Shown here in pieces: positions 18,530-28,115 of a stretch of DNA of 64,000 nucleotides. Source of the DNA: Rhizobiales bacterium dw_265 (GTDB lineage Bacteria; Pseudomonadota; Alphaproteobacteria; Micropepsales; Micropepsaceae); contig JAAVUU010000002.1 of assembly GCA_018449595.1 (NCBI GenBank), positions 434,001 to 498,000 on the forward strand, in the 5' to 3' direction. The notes beneath the pieces were generated by a model that was not told where the DNA came from, did no database searches, and was given only the letters and a program-made list of their open reading frames with translations. The position numbers and the translations under genes were made by a program. Every line of letters starts with the position of its first letter. Within the stretch, counting starts at the first letter, position 1.

Positions 18530-18715
18530 ATGATTGTCTGTGTCTGCAATAGGCTGAACGAACAGCGCATCGGCGCCGCGATTTGCGGCGGCGCGGACTG
18601 CGCCGATGACGTTTATGCGCGCTGCGGCGTGAGAAAGAATTGCGGGCGATGCCAGGAAACAATCGAAGGACTGCTGGAGCAAAACCGGGGAGCGCTGGCG
18701 CAGGCGGCGGAGTAG
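18530..18715 (+). CDS. bfd: Bacterioferritin-associated ferredoxin
   Basis: A 61-residue [2Fe-2S] protein. The cluster ligands are CVCN at the N-terminus and the pair in CGVRKNCGRC, matching the BFD fold (CxC...CxxC). Bfd docks on bacterioferritin and donates electrons so that stored Fe(III) leaves as Fe(II). GGAG at 18519-18522 is seven bases before the ATG. The bfr gene follows immediately. The -35/-10 promoter and palindrome upstream suggest iron-responsive expression. Confidence 0.9.
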   Translation: MIVCVCNRLNEQRIGAAICGGADCADDVYARCGVRKNCGRCQETIEGLLEQNRGALAQAAE

Positions 18716-18735
18716 GCCCCGCCCCGCATGCCTCG

Positions 18736-19221
18736 GTGGTGGGCGATCCCGTCACCATCGCGTTCCTGAACACGGTGCTCAAGAACGAACTCACCGCCAT
18801 CAATCAGTATTTCCTGCATTCGCGCATGCTGGCCGACTGGGGCCTCAGCATCCTGGCGCGCAAGGAATACGAAGAATCCGTCGACGAGATGAAGCACGCC
18901 GACACGCTGATCAAGCGCGTGCTGTTCCTGGGCGGCCTGCCCAACCTGCAGGATCTGGGCAAGCTGATGATCGGCGAAAGCGTGCTGGAAATCGTCAAGT
19001 GCGACCTGTCGCTGGAAATGATGGCGATGCCCGACCTCAAGCTGGCTATCGCCCATTGCGAGACGGTCAAGGATTACATCAGCCGCGAACTGTTCACCGA
19101 CATCCTGGAAAGCGAGGAGGAGCATGTGGACTGGCTGCAGACCCAGTTGCGCCTGATCGAGCAGATGGGGATCGAGAATTTCGTCCAGCTTCAGACCAAG
19201 CCCAACGAGAGCGGTACCTGA
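18736..19221 (+). CDS. bfr: Bacterioferritin
   Basis: A haem-containing ferritin cage that oxidises and stores iron, 161 residues. The four-helix bundle ligands are visible: E18 in NELTAINQYFLH, E51 and H54 in VDEMKHAD, haem ligand M52, and later ESEEEHVDW with E127/H130. Numbering fits E. coli Bfr exactly if the GTG at 18736 is the start; the next codon, also GTG (18739), is an alternative. No ATG in frame is close enough. It follows bfd by 20 bases without a strong Shine-Dalgarno, so coupling to bfd is likely. Confidence 0.93.
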   Translation: MVGDPVTIAFLNTVLKNELTAINQYFLHSRMLADWGLSILARKEYEESVDEMKHADTLIKRVLFLGGLPNLQDLGKLMIGESVLEIVKCDLSLEMMAMPDLKLAIAHCETVKDYISRELFTDILESEEEHVDWLQTQLRLIEQMGIENFVQLQTKPNESGT

Positions 19222-19241
19222 TCGCGCCCTGACAGCGGAAG

Positions 19242-19898
19242 TCAGAACTCCGCTTCCAGTTCTTCGATGCCGGTGGGTTCGTTGATGGCGGCCTCGGTCC
19301 ATTCGATCATGTCGGGCAGCGCCAGCACCGTCTCGCAGTAATCGGCGCACTGCCGGTCCAGCTTGACGTCATAGGTTTTGAAGCGCGTCGCCACCGGCGC
19401 ATACATGGCGTCCGCCAGGGTGGGTGTTTCGCCGAACAGATAGGGCCCGCCATACTTGCCAAGGCATTCGCGCCAGATCGCGGTCACCCGCTCGATATCG
19501 GCCTGGGCGGCCGCCCAGATCTTGAAGCCCTTGAAATGGGCCTTGAGATTCATAGGCAGCGCCGAACGCAGGTTGGTGAAGCCGGAATGCATTTCGCCCG
19601 AAATGGCGCGGCAATGGGTGCGCGCCGGCTGATCCTTGGGCAACAGGCCCGCCTGCGGGAAGACTTCGTTGAGATATTCCGCGATCGCCAGGGTATCCCA
19701 CACCCGGATGCCATTGTGCGTCAGGCGCGGCACCAGGAAGGACGGCGACAGCAGCAGCAGTTCGGCACGGGCGGAGGGATCGTCGCTGGACAGCAATTCT
19801 TCCCGGAAGTCCAGTCCGGCCATCTTGCACAGCAGCCAGCCGCGCAACGACCAGGAGGAGTAGTTCTTGCTGGAGATGGTCAGAACCGTATCGCTCAT
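19242..19898 (-). CDS. Glutathione S-transferase family protein
   Basis: A 218-residue cytosolic GST. The thioredoxin-like N-domain begins LTISSKNYSSWSLRGWLLCKMAGL, with SSWS in the position of the catalytic Ser/Tyr, and has the cis-Pro segment FLVPRLTHNGIRVWDTLAIAEYL. The all-helical C-domain contains GETPTLADAMYAPVATR. It resembles the YfcF/maleylacetoacetate isomerase-like branch, but the substrate is unknown. It converges with bfr and is divergent from the PHB depolymerase. Confidence 0.88.
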   Translation of the reverse strand: MSDTVLTISSKNYSSWSLRGWLLCKMAGLDFREELLSSDDPSARAELLLLSPSFLVPRLTHNGIRVWDTLAIAEYLNEVFPQAGLLPKDQPARTHCRAISGEMHSGFTNLRSALPMNLKAHFKGFKIWAAAQADIERVTAIWRECLGKYGGPYLFGETPTLADAMYAPVATRFKTYDVKLDRQCADYCETVLALPDMIEWTEAAINEPTGIEELEAEF

Positions 19899-20020
19899 GT
19901 TGCGGAGTGTTTGCCGGTTCCGCTGCGTTGACAAGGGTTATTTCGCGCTGCAGCATCCCCCCGGTCGGTCAGGGGCTCCGCCGGGGCCCCGGTTGGCGGG
20001 ATTGCGTGGGGCTAACCGGG

Positions 20021-21238
20021 ATGTTGTACGACGCCTATCAGGCCCAGCAGGATTTCCTGGCGCCGCTGCGGGCGGGGGCCGACCTGTTCAAGACAGCATT
20101 CGGCGAGCCCGTCATGGGACCGTCGGCCAATTATCTGATCCGCTCGGCCGCGGCGGCGGCGGAAATCATCTCCCGCGCCCATCTGATCCATGACCGCCCG
20201 GCCTATGGCATCGACCAGGTCACGGTGGCGGGGCGGCCCGCGGCGGTGGTCGAGGAAGTGGCGCTGGAAATGCCATTCGGCAATCTGGTGCATTTCCGCA
20301 AGCCGGACGTCCAGGGCCAGCCGCGGGTGCTGCTGGCGGCGCCCATGGCGGGGCATTTCCCGACCTTGCTGCGCCATACCGCCCAGACCCTGCTGCAGGA
20401 TCACGACGTCTACATCACCGACTGGAAAAGCGGGCGGGACGTGCCGCTGACCGAAGGCCGCTTCGGCACCGACGAATATATCGATCACCTGATGGCCTTC
20501 TTCACCCGGATCGGGCCGGGCGCGCATGGCGTGGCGGTGTGCCAGCCCTGCCCTTCGATGCTGGCGACCACGGCGCTGATGGCCGAGGACGATCATCCCG
20601 CCACACCCAAAAGCCTGACCCTGATGGCGGGCCCGGTGGACACCAGCATCAATCCCACCAAGGTCAACAAGCTGGCCAACGAGCATCCGGTGGACTGGTT
20701 CGAGGACAATCTGATCGCCACGGTGCCGCGCCGCTATGCCGGGGCGCATCGGCGGGTCTATCCCGGCTTTGTGCAACTGTCGGCCTTCATGACCATGAAC
20801 CTGTCGCGCCATGTGCGCGCCCATATGGACCTGTTCGGCCATATCCTGAAGGGCGAGATGGCCAAGGCCGATGCCAACAGGAAATTCTATGACGAATATT
20901 TCGCGGTCGCCGACCTGCCCGCCGAATTCTATCTGGAGACGGTGCAGAAGGTGTTCCAGGAACAGCATCTGCCCAACGGCCGCTACACCTGGAAAAACCG
21001 CATCGTCAATCCGGCCGCCATCCGCAAGACCGCGCTGTTGACGGTGGAAGGCGAGCGCGACGATATCTGCGGCCTGGGCCAGACCATGGCGGCGCAGGAT
21101 ATGTTCTCCAGCGTCAAGCCGTTCCGCAAGAAACATTATGTCCAGGCCGGGGTCGGCCATTACGGCGTATTTTCCGGCACGCGCTGGGCAACACAAATCT
21201 ATCCCATGGTGCGCAACACCATCATGTCGGCGGAATAA
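20021..21238 (+). CDS. phaZ: Intracellular polyhydroxyalkanoate depolymerase
   Basis: A 405-residue alpha/beta hydrolase that degrades stored PHB granules. The nucleophile block reads VAVCQPCPSM with C174 in place of Ser, the hallmark of PhaZ1-type intracellular depolymerases. Upstream is HDVYITDWKSGRDVPL and downstream the charge-relay His in AGVGHYGVFSG. There is no signal peptide, consistent with a cytoplasmic granule enzyme. ATG 20021 is chosen because the 38 preceding in-frame residues are non-conserved. It implies that the organism makes PHB, though no phaA/B/C is in this window. Confidence 0.92.
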   Translation: MLYDAYQAQQDFLAPLRAGADLFKTAFGEPVMGPSANYLIRSAAAAAEIISRAHLIHDRPAYGIDQVTVAGRPAAVVEEVALEMPFGNLVHFRKPDVQGQPRVLLAAPMAGHFPTLLRHTAQTLLQDHDVYITDWKSGRDVPLTEGRFGTDEYIDHLMAFFTRIGPGAHGVAVCQPCPSMLATTALMAEDDHPATPKSLTLMAGPVDTSINPTKVNKLANEHPVDWFEDNLIATVPRRYAGAHRRVYPGFVQLSAFMTMNLSRHVRAHMDLFGHILKGEMAKADANRKFYDEYFAVADLPAEFYLETVQKVFQEQHLPNGRYTWKNRIVNPAAIRKTALLTVEGERDDICGLGQTMAAQDMFSSVKPFRKKHYVQAGVGHYGVFSGTRWATQIYPMVRNTIMSAE

Positions 21239-21262
21239 GAATCCTGTGCGGAAATGACAATT

Positions 21263-22045
21263 CTAATTGAAGGCTGAGTTCAGCAGCCAGGCCAGGCGCA
21301 CGCCCGCCTTGGCGAGCTGCATCTGCACTACCGGCGCCTCGGCATAGGCATAGCCGCGCGGCAGGCGCAGGCTGCGGCGATCCCCTACCTGGGCATAGAT
21401 TTCATCCCGCGCCAGCCGGTGGGATTCATTGGCCCATTGGGCTGGCGTGCCCGCTTGCCACTGTTTGCGCTGTGCCGGCGTGATGCCGCGCGAAATCTCG
21501 CCCGCGATCTCGCCGGTATCGAAGCCCACCGCCTGCACCAGGCTGGTGTCCCAGACATGATGCAGGTTGCTGTGTTCGCGCCCCAGGATCACGCGCACCG
21601 CATTGCCGCCACGGTCGTTATTGTCCTCGGTGTGCAGCGGCTGATGGATGTCGGCGACGAAATGGATCAGGAAGCGCAACGCCTCGGCGCGCACCGGCGG
21701 CGGCAGCCTGCGATCCGCCAGACGATGCAGATCGTCGCCGATCTGCGCCACCACGCAAGCCCCGGCGGGGCAATCGCGCCGCGCGTCATAGCCGGGGGCG
21801 TCCAGCGGAATGTCCACAAAATGCCAGTCGCCCGTCTGGGGCCGCTGCTCGCGGATTTCATCGGCCCAGTTGGAATCGTGCACCAGCATGGCGTCGCTGC
21901 CCAGCAGGGCCGCGACCTGGGCGCGGGCCGCCGGTGTCAGATCGGCAAGCGCGATGGCGGCCGCGATCTCATGGCCCTGCGCCCCCCAGGCCAGGGCGGG
22001 CAGCGGCGCGAACAGCAGAAGGGCAAGCAAGGCGAGTCGCGGCAT
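21263..22045 (-). CDS. Exported S1/P1 nuclease
   Basis: A 260-residue secreted zinc nuclease with a signal peptide (MPRLALLALLLFAPLPALA) cleaved before WGAQGHE, so that Trp1 and the following His supply zinc ligands as in P1 nuclease. Further ligands are HDSNWADEIR, HFVDIPLD, HFVADIHQPLH and NLHHVWD. It hydrolyses single-stranded DNA/RNA in the periplasm or medium, probably for phosphate or nucleotide scavenging. It is divergent from the M23 peptidase gene with about 200 bases between them. Confidence 0.92.
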   Translation of the reverse strand: MPRLALLALLLFAPLPALAWGAQGHEIAAAIALADLTPAARAQVAALLGSDAMLVHDSNWADEIREQRPQTGDWHFVDIPLDAPGYDARRDCPAGACVVAQIGDDLHRLADRRLPPPVRAEALRFLIHFVADIHQPLHTEDNNDRGGNAVRVILGREHSNLHHVWDTSLVQAVGFDTGEIAGEISRGITPAQRKQWQAGTPAQWANESHRLARDEIYAQVGDRRSLRLPRGYAYAEAPVVQMQLAKAGVRLAWLLNSAFN

Positions 22046-22245
22046 CACCCCATGGAACTTTGGAAAATGTCTAAAGTCCAACAGGAACAGGCTCTTGAAC
22101 GACATTAGGCTTGACCCGACTCAATCGTGACCGTTACATGGCCCAGGTCGCGCCGGGGATGGGTTGCGGGCAAGACAGGGCTGGAACAGGCAGGCGGCGG
22201 GTCGGGGGACTTGCGACCGGCTGGTTTCACGACAAGGAAGCCACC

Positions 22246-23835
22246 GTGGACCGTCGTACTCGCGACAGCATTGCGCGCGTTGATAACAGTTTCAAAACCA
22301 CCCTGCGCCGCCGCGCCGGTGCCCTCTTCGCCACCACCGATGCCCGCTGGGCCGTCGTTTCCACCTCGCTGACCGCCACCGTGGCGGCGGCCGTTGCCTG
22401 GATGGCGGTGGGCATGATGCCGAGCGATCATCCCATGGTGGCGCCGGGCCGTTCCTCCCTGCCCTATGCCCTGTTCATGAAGCTGATCCGGGCCAGCGAG
22501 CCGCAGGCGCCAGCCGACAATTCCGACAATGCCAATCCCAATCCCAATCCCGGCGTGGAAAGCAGCACCGTGACCCTGGATTCCGGCGACACCCTGGCGG
22601 GCATGCTGGAAGATGTCGGCATCTCGGCGCAGGACGCCAATGCCGTGGTCGCCGCGCTTGGCAAGGGCTTCAATCCCCGCGCCCTGAGGGCCGGCCAGTC
22701 CTTCGACATCACCTATGCCGTGGCGACCATTGACGCCACCGGCGCGGCCCCCAGGCCGGCGCAGGCGCGCACCACCACCATCATGGTCAATCACAAGCCG
22801 GTGGTGGTGCCGGTGGATGCCGCGGAAGACGATGCCAGCGGCGCCCGGGAGGAAAATTCGCAGGCCATTTCGCGATTGCTGTCGCTGCATTTCTCGCCCT
22901 CCATCGAGCAGGATATCACCGTCACCCGCACCACCCAGGGCGGCTATACCGCCGACATCCAGAAGAAGGAGTTGCAGCTTCATCGCCACCGCGCCGGCGG
23001 CACCATTGACGGCAGCCTTTATCTCTCGGCGATGCAGGCGGGCATTCCCACCGAGGTCGTGGGCGATATGATGGGGATGTTCGCCTACAAGGTGGACTTC
23101 CAGCGCGACGTGCATCCCGGCGATAAGTTCGAAGTCTATTACGACTATTACTACACGCCCGAAGGCCTGCCGGCGAAGCACGGCGCCATCAGCTATGCGA
23201 TGATGACCTTGGGCGGCAAGCAGATCCCGATGTACCGCTTCCAGGCCGATCCCGACGAACCGGCGGAGTATTTCGACGCCAAGGGCGAAAGCGCCAAGGG
23301 CATGCTGATGAAGACGCCGGTGGACGGCGCGCGCATTTCCTCGGGCTTCGGTTCGCGCTTCCATCCCATCCTGGGCTATACCCGCATGCACAAGGGCGTG
23401 GACTTCGCCGTGCCCACCGGCACGCCGGTCATGGCGGCGGGCGCGGGCATCATCAAGTTCATGGGCTGGGCCAACGGTTACGGCAATTTCGTGCTCCTCA
23501 ACCATGACGGCAATTACGCCACGGCCTATGGCCACCTGTCGCGATTTGCCCCCGGCCTGCGCCAGGGCGCGCGGGTGCGCCAGGGCCAGGTCTTCGCCTA
23601 TAGCGGCATGACCGGCATGGCGACGGGGCCGCACCTGCATTACGAGATCCGCATCAACGGCACACAGGTCAATCCCCTGACCGTGAAGATGGCCCAGGGC
23701 CGCATGCTGGTGGGCCACCTGCTGCAGTTGTTCAAGGAAAAGCGGCTGGAGATCGACAATCTGGTCGCCAATGCGACCCTGGAAGCCAAGGTTGCGGACA
23801 ACGCGACGGACTTGCGGCAGGCGAAAGCGAAGTGA
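22246..23835 (+). CDS. M23-family murein endopeptidase
   Basis: A 529-residue cell-wall peptidase. An N-terminal cytoplasmic segment precedes one membrane anchor (about 40-62, STSLTATVAAAVAWMAVGMM). A LysM/OapA-like region follows (SGDTLAGMLEDVGISAQDANAVVAAL), and the C-terminal LytM domain has zinc ligands in HPILGYTRMHKGVDFA and GPHLHYEI. It cleaves peptidoglycan cross-links in growth or division. The GTG at 22246 is preceded by AAGGAAG at good spacing; the ATG at 22111 would add 45 unrelated residues. Confidence 0.92.
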   Translation: MDRRTRDSIARVDNSFKTTLRRRAGALFATTDARWAVVSTSLTATVAAAVAWMAVGMMPSDHPMVAPGRSSLPYALFMKLIRASEPQAPADNSDNANPNPNPGVESSTVTLDSGDTLAGMLEDVGISAQDANAVVAALGKGFNPRALRAGQSFDITYAVATIDATGAAPRPAQARTTTIMVNHKPVVVPVDAAEDDASGAREENSQAISRLLSLHFSPSIEQDITVTRTTQGGYTADIQKKELQLHRHRAGGTIDGSLYLSAMQAGIPTEVVGDMMGMFAYKVDFQRDVHPGDKFEVYYDYYYTPEGLPAKHGAISYAMMTLGGKQIPMYRFQADPDEPAEYFDAKGESAKGMLMKTPVDGARISSGFGSRFHPILGYTRMHKGVDFAVPTGTPVMAAGAGIIKFMGWANGYGNFVLLNHDGNYATAYGHLSRFAPGLRQGARVRQGQVFAYSGMTGMATGPHLHYEIRINGTQVNPLTVKMAQGRMLVGHLLQLFKEKRLEIDNLVANATLEAKVADNATDLRQAKAK

Positions 23836-24048
23836 GGCTGCGGCGCCGTAAGGCGTGAGCATGTCCAGTGGACATGCGAAAGCAGCCGAACGCCGCGAGC
23901 CAAAGCGAGAGGCCCGCCAAAGGCGGATTATTTCGTCCCCGGCGAGCGGGTCCGTAGCGACAGCGTATGGACGCCGCGAGGTGAAGGGGACCCAGCTTTT
24001 TATACGAGGAACTTTCACGTTTCTCTGGCATTGTATTTCCGACAAGGG
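23836..24048. other. Gap with a 19-base perfect palindrome
   Basis: GCATGTCCA-G-TGGACATGC occupies 23859-23877, about 24 bases after the M23 peptidase stop, and could end its transcript or bind a dimeric regulator of the following gene. The rest is GC-rich up to 23990, then a short AT-rich patch (TTTTTATACGAGGAAC, 23998 on) that may be the transglutaminase promoter. Confidence 0.35.
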
Positions 24049-24867
24049 ATGCAACTGGTGTTGATTCAGGGCGGCTATGACATTGCCTTCAGCCTGAAGG
24101 CGGCGACGCCGATGCTGCTGCAGGTTCACTTGCATCCGGAATTGTGGGGCCGCCTGCGGGCGCCGGAGCAATTCCGCCTCGACCCCGCCATCCCCTTCCG
24201 CACCTATATCGACGATTTCGGCAACCTGTGTACCCGCATCGTCGCGCCCGCCGGCATGCTCACCCTGTCCAACCGCTTCGTCATCCAGGACAGCGGCGTG
24301 CAGGACACCATGCCCTGGGGGCAGCGGCAGGCGGAGGTGGATGAGCTGCCCGATCATGTGCTGTTGTATCTGCTGGGCAGCCGCTATTGCGACACCGACA
24401 AGCTGGCGACCATGGCCTGGAAGAAGTTCGGCAAGACCGAGATGGGCTATCCGCGGGTGCAGGCGATCATGGATTATGTCCATGACCGCATCCGCTTCAA
24501 TTACATGGATGCCCGCGCCGATCGCACCGCCTCGGAGGGCAATGCCGAACGCAAGGGCGTGTGCCGCGACTTCGCCCATCTGGCGATTACCCTGTGCCGC
24601 TGCATGAACATTCCGGCGCGCTATTGCACCGGCTATCTGGGCGATATCGGCGTGCCGCCCGATCCCGCGCCGATGGATTTCAGCGCCTGGTTCGAGGTCT
24701 TCCTGGGCGGGCGATGGCACACCATGGATGCGCGCCACAACCAGCCGCGCATCGGGCGGCTGCTGATGGCGCGGGGCCGCGACGCCACCGATGCGGCGAT
24801 CTCCACCGCCTTCGGCAATGCCGTGCTGGCGCGCTTTGACGTTATCACGGTCGAAGTCGCGGCCTAG
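24049..24867 (+). CDS. Transglutaminase-like protein
   Basis: About 272 residues with a core transglutaminase domain. The Cys block is NAERKGVCRDFAHLAITLCRCMNIPARYC, the His block GRWHTMDARHN, and the Asp lies in that same DARH segment. The N-terminal half is beta-rich (PMLLQVHLHPELWG, PFRTYIDDFGNLCTRI), as in the large family of cytoplasmic transglutaminase-like peptidases often linked to circularly permuted ATP-grasp genes. No such partner is next to it here. Start uncertain: ATG 24049, or TTG at 24031 or 24061. Its TAG shares CTAG with the csaA stop. Confidence 0.82.
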   Translation: MQLVLIQGGYDIAFSLKAATPMLLQVHLHPELWGRLRAPEQFRLDPAIPFRTYIDDFGNLCTRIVAPAGMLTLSNRFVIQDSGVQDTMPWGQRQAEVDELPDHVLLYLLGSRYCDTDKLATMAWKKFGKTEMGYPRVQAIMDYVHDRIRFNYMDARADRTASEGNAERKGVCRDFAHLAITLCRCMNIPARYCTGYLGDIGVPPDPAPMDFSAWFEVFLGGRWHTMDARHNQPRIGRLLMARGRDATDAAISTAFGNAVLARFDVITVEVAA

Positions 24868-25205
24868 AACAAGCGTCCGCCATTGGGCACCGCCAGGCTG
24901 GGATGCAGCAGCACCACTTCGCCATTCTCGTCCGGCACGCCCAGGGTCAGGACTTCCGACATGAAGGGTCCGATCTGGCGCGGCGGGAAATTGACCACCG
25001 CGATCACCTGCTTTCCCACCAGCGTCTCGGGCGCATAGTATTTCGTGATCTGGGCCGAGGATTTCTTCACCCCGATCTCGCCGCCGAAATCTATGGTCAG
25101 CTTGATCGCCGGCTTGCGCGCCTCCGGGAACGGCGCCGCCGCCACGATGGTGCCGGCGCGGATATCCACTTTCAGGAAATCGTCGAAACTGATTGTATCG
25201 GTCAT
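24864..25205 (-). CDS. csaA: tRNA-binding protein CsaA
   Basis: A 113-residue OB-fold protein of the CsaA family, homologous to the tRNA-binding module of methionyl-tRNA synthetase. Seen: KVDIRAGTIVAAAPFPEARKPAIKL, KKSSAQITKYYAPETLVGKQVIAVVNFPPRQIGPFMSEVL, both strong family signatures. It is proposed to act as an export-related chaperone and tRNA binder. It converges with the transglutaminase gene with a four-base CTAG overlap, and its start is followed upstream by palindrome copy C. Confidence 0.93.
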   Translation of the reverse strand: MTDTISFDDFLKVDIRAGTIVAAAPFPEARKPAIKLTIDFGGEIGVKKSSAQITKYYAPETLVGKQVIAVVNFPPRQIGPFMSEVLTLGVPDENGEVVLLHPSLAVPNGGRLF

Positions 25206-25217
25206 GCTCCCCTCACC

Positions 25218-25291
25218 GTCATGGCCCGGCTTGTCCGGGCCATCCAGTTGCTGATCAAAACTGGATGGCCCGCATAAAGCGGGCCATGACA
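25218..25291. repeat. Dispersed bipartite palindrome, copy C
   Basis: The shortest copy (74 bases), between clpB and csaA. GTCATGGCCCGG..CCGGGCCATCCAG on the left and CTGGATGGCCCGC..GCGGGCCATGACA on the right, with only about 14 bases between the two hairpins. It lies right before the csaA start, so it would be in the 5' leader of csaA if transcribed from clpB. Confidence 0.8.
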
Positions 25292-25305
25292 GTCAGAGGC
25301 AAGTC

Positions 25306-27930
25306 TTAATTGAGAGCCGTGCCAGCCGGAACCGCATCGGCCAGTTCGTCGGCGCCGGCGGCGAATTCCTGGCCGTTGATGACCAGCCCGGTCTGGGAGG
25401 CGCTGACGTCCACCTGCGCGCCCTCGCCGATCCGGCCTTCCAGGATCAGTTGCGCCAGCGGGTCCTGCAGCCGGCGCTGGATGACGCGCTTCAGCGGCCG
25501 GGCGCCATAGACCGGGTCATAGCCGGCATTGCCCAGCCAGTGGCGCGCCTTGTCGTCCAGGGTGATGGTGATCTTGCGATCCGCCAGCAGCCGGTCGAGG
25601 CGGCCGATCTGGATGTCCACGATCTTGTCCATATTGGCCCGCGTCAGGCGGTGGAACAGAATGATCTCGTCCAGCCGGTTGAGGAATTCGGGGCGGAAAT
25701 GCGACCGCACCGCCGCCATCACCGCCGCGCGCGCCTGGGTCTGGTCGCCTTCCAGCCCCAGCAATTCGGTGCCCAGGTTGCTGGTCAGGATGATGACCGT
25801 GTTCTTGAAGTCCACGGTGCGGCCCTGGCCGTCGGTCAGGCGGCCGTCATCCAGCACCTGCAGCAGCACATTGAAGACATCGGCATGGGCCTTTTCGACT
25901 TCGTCGAACAGGATCACCTGATAGGGCCTGCGCCGCACCGCCTCGGTGAGCACGCCGCCTTCCTCATAGCCGACATAGCCCGGCGGGGCGCCGATCAGCC
26001 GCGCCACGGCATGCTTTTCCATGAACTCGCTCATGTCGATGCGCACCAGCGCGGTGTCGTCGTCGAACAGGAAGGCCGCCAGCGATTTGGTCAGTTCGGT
26101 CTTGCCGACGCCGGTCGGACCCAGGAACAGGAACGAGCCGATCGGCCGGTTGGGGTCCTGCAGGCCAGCGCGCGCGCGGCGCACCGCATTGGAGATGGCG
26201 CGCACCGCCTCGTCCTGGCCCACCACGCGGCGGCCCAGATCGTCTTCCATGTGCAGCAGCTTTTCGCGCTCGCCTTCCAGCATCTTGTCCACCGGAATGC
26301 CGGTCCAGCGCGACACCACCTGGGCGATGTTCTCCGCCGTCACGGCTTCGGCCGCCAGCACATCGTCCTTGCGTTCATCGATCGCCTTCAGCCGGCGCTC
26401 CAGTTCGGGGATCACGCCATAGGTCAGTTCGCCGGCGCGGGCGAAATCGCCCTTGCGCTGCGCCACTTCGACTTCGCTGCGGGACTGGTCCAGCTTTTCC
26501 TTGATCGACTGGACATCGGCCACCGACTTCTTTTCTTCCAGCCATTTCGCGGTCAGGGCGGCGGACTGTTCCGCCAGCCCGGCCAGTTCGCCTTCCAGCG
26601 CCGCCAGCCGGTCTTGCGAGGCCTTGTCGGTTTCCTTCTTCAGGGCTTCGCGCTCGATCTTGAGCTGGATGATGCGGCGGTCCAGTTCGTCCAGCTTTTC
26701 GGGCTTGGAGTCGATCTGCATGCGCAGCCGCGAGCCGGCCTCGTCCATCAGGTCGATGGCCTTGTCGGGCAGGAAACGGTCGGTGATGTAGCGGTTCGAC
26801 AGCGTCGCCGCCGCCACGATGGCGCTGTCGGCGATGCGCACGCCGTGATGCAGTTCGTATTTCTCTTTCAGGCCGCGCAGGATCGAGATGGTGTCTTCCA
26901 CCGTGGGCTCGCCCACGAACACCGCCTGGAAGCGCCGCGCCAGCGCCGCGTCCTTCTCGACATATTTGCGGTATTCGTCCAGCGTGGTGGCGCCGACGCA
27001 ATGCAGTTCGCCGCGCGCCAAGGCCGGCTTGATGAGGTTGGAGGCGTCCATCGCCCCGTCGGCCTTGCCCGCGCCGACCAGCGTGTGCATCTCGTCAATG
27101 AACAGGATGATCTCGCCATTGGATGTGGTGACCTCGTTCAGCACGGCCTTCAGCCGCTCCTCGAAGTCGCCGCGGAACTTGGCGCCCGCTATCAAGGCGC
27201 CCATGTCCAGCGCCATCAGCTTGCGGTCGCGCAGGCTTTCGGGCACGTCGCCATTGACGATGCGCAGCGCCAGGCCCTCGGCGATGGCGGTCTTGCCCAC
27301 GCCCGGTTCGCCGATCAGCACCGGATTGTTCTTGGTGCGGCGCGCCAGCACCTGGATGGTGCGGCGGATTTCCTCGTCGCGGCCGATGACGGGATCGAGC
27401 TTGCCGTTGCGCGCCGCCTCGGTGAGGTCGCGGGCATATTTCTTCAGGGCGTCATAGGCGTTTTCGGCGGTGGCGCTGTCGGCGGTGCGGCCCTTGCGCA
27501 AATCGGCGATTGCCGTGTTCAGCCCCTGCGCCGTGACGCCGGCCTCCTTGAGGATTTTCGCGGCCCCGCTGCCGGTGGCGAGCGCCAGCGCCAGCAGCAG
27601 ATATTCGGCGGTGACAAAGCTGTCGCCGGCCTTTTTCGCCACCTGTTCGGCATTGTCCAGCAGGCGCGCGGTGTCCTGGGCCAGATAGACCTGGCCATTG
27701 CCGCCCTGCACCTTGGGCAGCTTCTGCAGCGCGGCTTCCACGCCGGCGCGCACGGCGCGGTCGTTGCCGCCGCCGGCGTTAATGAGACGCGCGGCCAAGC
27801 CTTCCTCATCGTCAATGAGGACTTTCAGAAGATGTTCGGGGGTGAATTGCTGATGGCCCTCACGCAGGGCCAGCGACTGCGCCGACTGAATGAAACCGCG
27901 CGCGCGCTCGGTGAATTTCTCGATATCCAT
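25306..27930 (-). CDS. clpB: ATP-dependent disaggregase ClpB
   Basis: An 874-residue Hsp100 chaperone that extracts proteins from aggregates with DnaK. N-domain 1-145; AAA-1 with Walker [10 protein letters not shown]; a coiled-coil middle domain (about 410-525, rich in [24 protein letters not shown]); AAA-2 with Walker [10 protein letters not shown] and pore loop GYVGYEEGG. No ClpP-binding IGF loop is evident, as expected for ClpB. Length is normal for the family. A possible sigma32 promoter lies about 80 bases upstream. Confidence 0.97.
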   Translation of the reverse strand: MDIEKFTERARGFIQSAQSLALREGHQQFTPEHLLKVLIDDEEGLAARLINAGGGNDRAVRAGVEAALQKLPKVQGGNGQVYLAQDTARLLDNAEQVAKKAGDSFVTAEYLLLALALATGSGAAKILKEAGVTAQGLNTAIADLRKGRTADSATAENAYDALKKYARDLTEAARNGKLDPVIGRDEEIRRTIQVLARRTKNNPVLIGEPGVGKTAIAEGLALRIVNGDVPESLRDRKLMALDMGALIAGAKFRGDFEERLKAVLNEVTTSNGEIILFIDEMHTLVGAGKADGAMDASNLIKPALARGELHCVGATTLDEYRKYVEKDAALARRFQAVFVGEPTVEDTISILRGLKEKYELHHGVRIADSAIVAAATLSNRYITDRFLPDKAIDLMDEAGSRLRMQIDSKPEKLDELDRRIIQLKIEREALKKETDKASQDRLAALEGELAGLAEQSAALTAKWLEEKKSVADVQSIKEKLDQSRSEVEVAQRKGDFARAGELTYGVIPELERRLKAIDERKDDVLAAEAVTAENIAQVVSRWTGIPVDKMLEGEREKLLHMEDDLGRRVVGQDEAVRAISNAVRRARAGLQDPNRPIGSFLFLGPTGVGKTELTKSLAAFLFDDDTALVRIDMSEFMEKHAVARLIGAPPGYVGYEEGGVLTEAVRRRPYQVILFDEVEKAHADVFNVLLQVLDDGRLTDGQGRTVDFKNTVIILTSNLGTELLGLEGDQTQARAAVMAAVRSHFRPEFLNRLDEIILFHRLTRANMDKIVDIQIGRLDRLLADRKITITLDDKARHWLGNAGYDPVYGARPLKRVIQRRLQDPLAQLILEGRIGEGAQVDVSASQTGLVINGQEFAAGADELADAVPAGTALN

Positions 27931-28008
27931 GCTCTCTCCCGGTCGGCCCCTTTGCGGCGGCGGACCACTTTATCGCGGCCCCTGAGGCGGGCGCCGCTTA
28001 CGGAAGGG

Positions 28009-28037
28009 ATATGGGAAAGCGGAACCCGGCCTGCAAG
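28009..28037 (-). promoter_or_regulatory. Candidate sigma32 heat-shock promoter for clpB
   Basis: On the minus strand CTTG (28037-28034) is followed after 18-19 bases by CCCATAT (28015-28009), near the alphaproteobacterial heat-shock consensus CTTG-N17/18-CYTATNT. It is about 80 bases before the clpB start. Consensus match only. Confidence 0.4.
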
Positions 28038-28091
28038 ACCTGGATAGCGCAGGCGCTGGCGCCCGTCCTTGAGGCGCCTCAAGAGGATTCC

Positions 28092-28115
28092 GGCGGAAGC
28101 TAGGACGCTTCCGCC
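28092..28115 (-). terminator. Stem-loop enclosing the DUF4167 stop codon
   Basis: GGCGGAAGC (28092-28100) pairs with GCTTCCGCC (28107-28115) around a six-base loop; the TAG stop (28102-28100) sits at the loop edge. Likely ends the prfA-prmC-DUF4167 transcript ahead of clpB. No U-tract follows. Confidence 0.45.

Noticed and set aside
22105-24738. 877-codon minus-strand frame over the M23 peptidase and transglutaminase
   Set aside because: Antisense shadow; the plus-strand genes have catalytic motifs and ribosome sites.
25450-28047. 865-codon plus-strand frame over clpB
   Set aside because: Shadow of clpB, His/Gln-rich without any family.
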